DNA from: Litoditis marina
Taxonomy: Eukaryota > Nematoda > Chromadorea > Rhabditida > Rhabditidae
Length of the DNA stretch: 64,000 nt
Assembly (NCBI GenBank): GCA_964036275.1
Contig: OZ038433.1
Coordinates: 16,436,257-16,500,256, forward strand
Direction: 5' to 3'
The position numbers and the translations under genes are program-made. How positions within the stretch are numbered: position 1 is the stretch's first letter; the number at the start of each line of letters is the position of its first letter. The notes beneath the pieces are model-generated. The model searched no databases. It saw only the letters and a program-made list of their open reading frames with translations, and had not been told where the DNA came from. Shown piece after piece: positions 57,364 to 64,000 of the stretch.

Positions 57364-60300
57364 ATGGAGAAACTAACGGATCAAATGGCTGAGGTATGAC
57401 CTATTCCAATGTTTTCTCACTTATTGTACTCATTCCACTCGAAAATGGAAATCGGTACTCGTTTTTACATATACAGTGTATATGTGTTTCAACCTTCCGC
57501 GGTTTGTAGGTCAATTACATACACATGCAACCAAAATGCAACCCGACCCGGCTGCTTTTGGTTATTATGGAAGTTCGAAGCTGTCTACTGTCGTTTTTCC
57601 GAATCAAATACGTTCACTCAACTCATGTTGAATCAAAAAATATCCAGATTCTGCCACATTTCGTAGAGTAAAAGCCCATATTTCTGCTAAGTTTGCTATT
57701 GCTAGAATACACTCACGTAATCCTGCGGCTGTAAGTGTTTAAGCCCGCGATCCACTTCTATTTTTGGACTCATCACCTCTCACAAACTGTAGAACTTTCA
57801 CTGTTCTTCCGTTCAACCGTGTTTGAATTGTGGCCTGGACCCCTACTTTCTACTATATACAATGTTTGACCTGCAACACCTAGCCTAAACGGTATACCGA
57901 GACCGACTTGAATGTATGTCTGTGATGTATGTATGAATATGAATTCGTGCATTGTATTCGTGCTGTTTCCTTACAGGTGACTGTGAAGAATGTTGCTTTT
58001 GCCACAAAGAAGCCGGCCGGCTCGTTGGGCGAGAAGTTGGAGATCAAAACTAATCTCTCGAAGATCAGTGAGTTTTTTTCTTAAATTATATTTTTCTCAA
58101 TCTTGCCCAAATGGCCAAATGTTCATATCATACAATCATACCCCAGTAAGGCCCGACTATTCGACAAAAAGGAGTCCGTTTTCAGATTTAAACACATAAA
58201 AAGTAGTGCTTGTTCGTCAAATATAGACAAATTGTCTCGTTTTCGGCGAGAAAGAAGTCCGTTTTCGATTTTTCTGGCCATTCGGACAACTTAACTGGGG
58301 TATGCCATTCACCTGCGTTCAAAAGCTGTTTGGTCGCATGTAGAAGCTGTCCTTTGATTGTCAGGGCTCAGTGAGGCAATTAGGCGAAGGTGTTACGGAA
58401 CGAATTTGGTCTTGGGCACAATGGAGGTTTCTCTTTAAAACTCGAAACCCCTCGCGGAACGCTCACGTTTCCTCAAAAGTAAGTTATTGTGATATTACCA
58501 CTTTCCTTACACACGCACCGTACTGGGTCTGATCATAATATCAGTTTTAATTTAAAGTGTTTCTTGTACATTTAACTTTCAGCTCTGAAAGCCAACATTC
58601 CGTACTACAAGTACGATCTCAGAATGTATGCCTTATTCGCTAAGAAAAATGGAGGAACTGCTGAGAAGGAGTTGTCAAAGCAGACAAAGGACGAGTGAGT
58701 ACATTCACACATTTGTAAAATGGGACTATTTGCAGAAATGAACTAGTTTCTCTATTTTAATAGTGAATTCAGAATTTTTCCGTCATTTACGTCTCGAGAG
58801 CTTGATGATGCCTTAGACTTCCACTCATTAAAAAGCTATCCAGATTCTAGATCCCCTCTTGATTAACGTTAAATTTGACATCCTATTTGCAGCAGTTTTG
58901 GATCAATTATCGATTCTCAAGCCCAGTTGAAAGAAATTTAGAATATTTCCTGTTTACCTAAGCACCTATTCTTCATAATGTTCTTAATATTCTGTTGCAG
59001 TTTCCCGGAACAGGAGAGAAAGACAGCTACAATGGCAATTTTCAAGAAGTTACTGGAGAAAGAAAAGGGATTCTTTGGAGACGGAAAAACCGTAACAGTC
59101 TTCTATGATAGAGTGGCAATCCTGTTCAGTTTGAAACAGCTGAAACTGACCGAGGTAAGATCATACTCCTGCAAACTTGGCTAAACAGTGTGAATTGTCT
59201 AAACGGATTTCTTTGCCTGAACTAACCTCAAAATACTGACAGCTGACCTGTTTCTATGAAAATCTGGTGTCTTTTTTGGAAAAATATGGACCTCCCGAAC
59301 AAGATTAGAACAAATCGGATTCTGAGTGGCGGGCAAACCAGGAACTGGCTACTTATCGGAAAATTTTGTGTTCACTCCTACTCCTACTTTCAAAGTTTCG
59401 ATAATGACCTTAAAAATTGTTTTGACTCGTGTGAATTGGTTTATAAATAGTGTTTACTATTTGTAGGAAGAAAAGGTGTGGAATCTGCCGGGGAACTTCA
59501 TCTCTGGATTCGAAGATGCAGTCGGGTTCAAGGCTGTCCTCAAGAAGTGCGCCGAATCTTTCCAGGTGAGCTCATTTTATAGTCGCCATTGTCCCAGAGA
59601 AAGACAGCAAAATGGAAATGACTCTGTTCATTTAGCGATGCGAGGCGAGCGGTCCTTGCTTCTTTGCCAGCAGACGAGAGAGTGTGTAGGTCGAAGACAC
59701 GCAGATGAGCTGGCCGCTTGCCAAACCCCGCCCCTTACCAAATTTACCGTACGCTGTCCACAACAGTTCGTAGAAAACCTATATACGCATTTTGTCTCAA
59801 GGCAGCTAGCCTCTTTTAATGTTTAGTGCAATGGCAATACATGCAAAATGTTTTGTGATCAGTGAGCAAACTAGTTTTCTGACTTTTTGGGCAATCAATT
59901 AATTTACGTCAACATTCCGAGATTCCGACAATCTTCTGGGTAACTAAATTAAGTACTTCACTTTTTCGCAAGGTTTTGGGGGTTTAAATGAATAGGCGGC
60001 GTCTAGACTAACGTTTATCTGTGTTGCAGACGAACACCAACGATCTGTCCAAGGTGGTTTCTGAGCGTGCCTCGCAGGCGGATAAATGTCTTCTGGAGGC
60101 GTTGAATCTGATTGTTGGACAGACCGCATTGATGAAGACGTTAGTTTTCTATGTTTCAATTCACGAGGCACTATTCAATGAAACATGAACGATGAACCGC
60201 CCTAGGGTCTCTTGTTTTTTTTTAAATAGCTGGCGATATCCCCTCTCTTTTTTTAGTCGCGACCCCTTCAAAGTAGTTCAAAATATGATTTTTTTAATAG

Positions 60301-61956
60301 TTTTTTATCCTCACTAGTTTTGTTTGAAATATGCTGGTTCTCAACTCGCGACCCCTACTTTTCGTTAAAATCAGTCTGGAATCCCCCATCTCATAAAAGA
60401 CGGTGTATGCAATGAAATATACTTTTGGTCAATAAAAAAGTTGTAAAAGTAGAGTAGCATCCATTTTCTGCTTCAGTTTTTATAGGAAAAGTGTAAATTA
60501 GACAATAGAAAGCTTTATATTTTCGTATAGTCATTTTTAAAAACTCTCATAGCTATAAATCTGTTATTTTTTCCAAATTCCCATGATTGTAGCTGTAGTT
60601 CTGTAACTGGTTAACAGGTTCATATTGGTCGTATCCACTGAGTTGACCAACCTATTCTTATCTAATTCAGGAATGAGTTTATCACGTACGGGAATGGCAC
60701 TCACTACTTGTACGATCCCTACCAGCATGGCTTCAAGTAAGTTTTCTGTCTTCTGTTTATCGGAACTTGGTCTGTTCGTTTATACCATCAAGTTTGAAGA
60801 TGTAGTAGCATCATGCAATTATTTGGTCTTCACATGTGAGTAAGTTGTTAGTTCATCGACACTTTGGTAGATGGATAGGAAGCTGTTCTATCGTGCACAC
60901 TGAATACCTTTTCGCTCACTTTCCGGCAAAAAACGTTCTGTTAAGCTAGCAACGTATATGACAAATTTTCTCTTTGAACCGACTTTTTCCGAACATACGC
61001 AAAAAAGGTTCACATCAGGTCGAAAAAAGTGGCATGAGGATCTCCAAACAGCAAGCATTCGTTATTGAAAACACGATTTTTTTTAATTTCACCGAGCATC
61101 TACAAAATTCCCCCAAAAAGTGAGCATATCCCGGTCAAAATCAGGCAAAAGTGAGCATCAGCCAACATCAAAATAAGGGAGTATCTATATGTGTGTTCTC
61201 CAACCAACTGTCTCTGTGAGAAACAAACCAATTCAGTTCCGTTTTCATATCCAAACTTGCACGGTAACCGAACCAATAAGACGTACAAATTGCATTACAC
61301 TAATTTGCTCTTGGTTGAATAGCTGGGCCCAACTTTATCTGGTTCGCTTCCGAGTTTTGGCTGTTTTGGGACGAACCCGTGCTTCGAGATAAATTTTACG
61401 AACGTATGATATACGTGAGGCGACTTTGTCCAGAGAAATTTTCTGAAAATCCTGTCTTTTTCTCCATAGAACCAAACTACAAAACAAGGGGGAAGATGGA
61501 GTTTTACCAGTAAAGTTCGACTGTTATTGGAATTCAAGTAGTTGGTTGGTTAGTTGATATTCTTGATTTGAACAAAAATGGGTGATTTAATGAAGCATCT
61601 AACAAAGTCGCCCTACGTTCGAATTGTAGGTCAGCTGAACTTCCGGCGTTGAAGGATGGGAAGTACATGGGAGCGGGTGCCTCCACGGCTGTCAAGGTAT
61701 TGGAGGGTGGCAACAAGGAGAAGGCGACAGCCTATGTGGCAGTAGACGGTCAGTTATCTCTCTCTCTCTCTCTCTATCTCTCTTTCTGTGGCTCTCGCGC
61801 TCTTTCTCTCCTCTCCATCTCCATCTCTCTCTATCTATCTCTCTCTTCCGACCTCTATCTTCCTCTCTTTCTCTTCAGCGCTCTCTCCCCCTGTCTTTTT
61901 CTTTCTCTCTCTCTCCCTCACTTTCTTCTGTCTTATTCTCTCTTTCTTTCTTTCTA

Positions 61957-62018
<62 letters not shown>

Positions 62019-63967
62019 TCTCTTTCACCGAACCATTTTCTGGATTCAATCTAGTGGGGAAACATTATTATTTCGTATGAAAAATATTGCATGAAATGGG
62101 CGAAACAGTCCGAATATCGAATGTTGTGATTTTAGCAATTTTAGTGAACTCAGTGAACCTATAAACTAATGTAATTCAACTGCTGTTTTCAGTGAAAAAG
62201 ACGGCTTTCCATGCGGACGACCAGGATCTTCTGGACAAACTTCTGTCGATTCTGAATCTGAGAATCTTCTCAGTCGACGTGGCCAACAGTAGTCAGAAAG
62301 CCGTCAAAGATCAGTTTCAGGGTTAGTTATACATCATTACGGTCCGAATATTCGACGAAGAGTACTTAGTTTTTAGACTGAAAAACGAGGAAACACTGGA
62401 AACTAACGATTTTGCTTCAAAAATAGAGTTTTCCCGTTTTCCACGTAAAAGTAGCCTGTTTTCGAGTAAATTATTGATTATTGGCATTAGTCTCCGTTTA
62501 TCGGAGAAAGGCAGCAAGCGGCTTAATTCATCGAGCAAAGAGCAATGCAGGGTGAGCGGTGATTGATTTCTTGCCAGCGAATGAGAGGTGAGATCATGGG
62601 ATGGTGAACAGATATACTACATAGTACATACACCAGTAATGTCCGACTATTCGACAGAATTGAGTTCGGTTTTAGATTTAACCAAGTGAAAATTGATTAT
62701 GCGGCAATCTGCATCAAAAAGAGACGGATTCTCTCATTTTCGACGAAAAAGTAGGCTGTTTTTCGGACAAGTTTACTGTGGTGTCTGGGTAGATCAAACG
62801 TAGGGCGACTTTGTTAGATCGTTCATTTATTCACCCAATTTTCTTCAAAATCGGGATTTCAATCTGCCCCAAGTTCAATAATTGTCTAATTTTACTGTGG
62901 AAAACTTCAGTTTTCGACAAGTTTTCAATTTAGTAATCCAGATGAAACTCCTCATTTTCATCAAAATTTTGTTCACAACAAAGTCGCATGGTGTCTGGGG
63001 TAGATCGGGTAGATCAATGATACGCAGAACGCAGATGAGCTGGCTGCTGGCCAAACTGACAATAGTGACAATACCCCGAACGAAAAGTGGTGTCGATCGT
63101 AATTAGGTGAAAATGAACATCAATCATTATCAAAATAGGAGGATATATTACGTACAAGGTAGGTCGCCGGCGGCTAATGCCGCCTCCGCCTTCCTTGTTT
63201 TTATTCCGGGCTGACAATTTGGGGAGAAATGTCTGGGTTTTTTTTTCAGTGAAATCAACAAAAGTGAAAAACGGGAAAAAAGCATTGTGTTCTGTTCAAG
63301 GTCTGTACGTGGAGACCAACTATGGCGAAAGAAAGCGTCGCTTTAAGATTGACGGAATCGCGGAGTCCGCATCTCACAAAAGGTAGGAATGTTGTATAGC
63401 TCTCGCTTGGTGATAGATGGTGTTATTAAAACCTCGGGAGTTTCTGAACATACGCCAGTAAGGTCTGACAAAGCGACATAAAGTAGTCCGTTTTCAAGTT
63501 TCAAGTGTAAACACGTGAAAATTCAGGGTTTTTCATCAAAAGTAGACCGATTTTCATCTTTTCCACTAAAAAGTAGTCCGTTTTTCAAAGTTTTCTGACT
63601 ATTCGGACAACCTTGCTGGTGTATGTTTCTGAATTGTGCGAATTTCCGAAAATCTAGGCAATTTTGGTCACATGAAAATCGATTTTATCCATTCACTAGC
63701 GTTGAGAGAAAATATAATTCAGGGCTGCACGTGCGATTTTGATTTTAATATCGCTGTGTTGGTCAAATGGGCTCAATAAGGCCTCACATGTGGAAGTTCG
63801 TCAATTATTAGAATTATTACAGTTCCAGTTTTTTCCCATGCAAAAGCTTTAGCAAACGTTTGACCGCAAAATTATTTATATTTATATGTTTGTAGATTCA
63901 ATTTGGAGAATGGACAGACCATTACTGTGGCCAGCTACTTCCAGAAGAAGTACAGTGTCAAGCTGAA
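57364..63967 (+). CDS. Worm-clade (WAGO-type) Argonaute, 5' part; runs off the right edge
   Basis: Eleven exons, 57364-57393, 57977-58067, 58583-58694, 59001-59154, 59467-59565, 60030-60139, 60671-60736, 61630-61748, 62193-62321, 63250-63382 and 63896-63967, encode the first 371 residues with consistent phases. Argonautes bind small RNAs to silence targets. Recognisable parts are ATKKPAGSLGEKLEIKTN with the N domain to about residue 160; the linker (DUF1785-like) DGKYMGAGASTAVKVLEGG; and PAZ from VKKTAFHADDQDLLDKLLSI through GLYVETNYGERKRRFKIDGI to FNLENGQTITVASYFQKKY, which matches the LENGQT-xTVAxYF core of PAZ domains. Similarity is closest to the nematode-specific WAGO clade, from memory. 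MID and PIWI, and so the slicer residues, lie outside. The start at 57364 gives a 10-codon first exon; an upstream first exon cannot be excluded. Confidence 0.85.
58137..58305 (+). mobile_element. MITE family C copy in Argonaute intron 2
   Basis: It begins cataccccagtaaggcccga and ends ttcggacaacttaactgggg plus tatg, an inverted repeat of about 20 bp. The interior has repeated agtccgttttc stretches. It shares ends with the copies at 62629 and 63449. Confidence 0.8.
61758..62030 (+). repeat. CT-rich low-complexity tract in Argonaute intron 8
   Basis: It starts 10 bp behind the donor of exon 8 and is polypyrimidine on the coding strand, ending in a near-perfect (CT)n of about 50 bp. Confidence 0.95.
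62331..62480 (+). mobile_element. Degraded MITE family C copy in Argonaute intron 9
   Basis: catcattacggtccgaatat then tcgacgaagagtacttagtt resembles the left end of the family. The right end is missing or fused with another repeat. Confidence 0.5.
62627..62786 (+). mobile_element. MITE family C copy in Argonaute intron 9
   Basis: Ends tacaccagtaatgtccgact and tttcggacaagtttactgtg plus gtgt match the inverted ends of the 58137 copy. Confidence 0.75.
63449..63626 (+). mobile_element. MITE family C copy in Argonaute intron 10
   Basis: Ends catacgccagtaaggtctga and attcggacaaccttgctggt plus gtatg. The interior repeats agtagtccgttttt, as in the other copies. Confidence 0.8.
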
Positions 63968-64000
63968 GTGAGTTTGGCATTCAGTGACGGATTGTATGTC

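Noticed and set aside
1..64000. CRISPR array, operon promoters, ribosome binding sites or other prokaryotic features
   Set aside because: Spliceosomal introns, worm-type genes and MITEs show a nuclear nematode genome. The 12-bp and 253-bp arrays lack the repeat-spacer structure of CRISPR.

Overview
The window looks like nuclear DNA of a nematode, probably a rhabditid close to Caenorhabditis. The reasons are the strong TTTTCAG-type 3' splice sites, start codons placed directly behind such sites (the pattern of spliced-leader trans-splicing), an srsx-like chemoreceptor, and a worm-clade (WAGO-type) Argonaute. Everything here is read by eye. Exon models rest on splice motifs, reading-frame continuity and motif recognition.

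Region 1 (91-43368, minus strand) is one very large gene. I could join 46 coding exons with matching phases into a frame of 8703 nt, about 2900 residues. The order is: short N-terminal exons, one 4.0-kb exon with at least eight [YF][ED]HIPI repeats followed by a Glu-rich acidic half, about 25 small exons, an exon rich in ENRA repeats, a pleckstrin-homology (PH)-like domain, and a complete actin fold of 374 residues at the C-terminus. An alternative terminal exon (30854-31177) instead ends the protein with a hydrophobic tail anchor. I do not recognise a named gene with this architecture. Phosphate-loop features of the actin domain are largely kept.

The introns of this gene hold the most unusual signal. 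At several exon ends the last bases of the exon, together with the splice site, are repeated in the neighbouring intron. The extreme case is 5388-12977: exactly 30 tandem units of 253 bp, running into the real 3' end of the exon at 12967. Each unit carries two donor-like copies of the exon end, so one intron holds about 60 decoy 5' splice sites. Smaller cases lie at about 2040, 4385-4480, 15095-15120, 26842 and 31481-31565. A 10.4-kb intron (16489-26875) holds long GA tracts, a 25-copy 12-bp minisatellite and several short transposon-like elements.

Region 2 (about 43.4-48.3 kb) is intergenic, with dispersed repeats and a tRNA-like element. Region 3 (48363-52193, plus) is a seven-exon, 321-residue seven-transmembrane receptor. 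Region 4 (52.2-57.3 kb) is intergenic and repeat rich: a 285-bp GGCGCC-rich tandem duplication, a hairpin with 140-bp arms, a foldback element, and a CTACTAGT-rich element around a tRNA-like sequence. Region 5 (57364 to the right edge, plus) is the 5' part of the Argonaute, with N domain, linker and start of PAZ; the MID and PIWI domains lie beyond the window. Its introns carry several copies of one short inverted-repeat element.

The three genes show no evident functional link. What unites the window is intron and intergenic growth by tandem duplication and short inverted-repeat elements.
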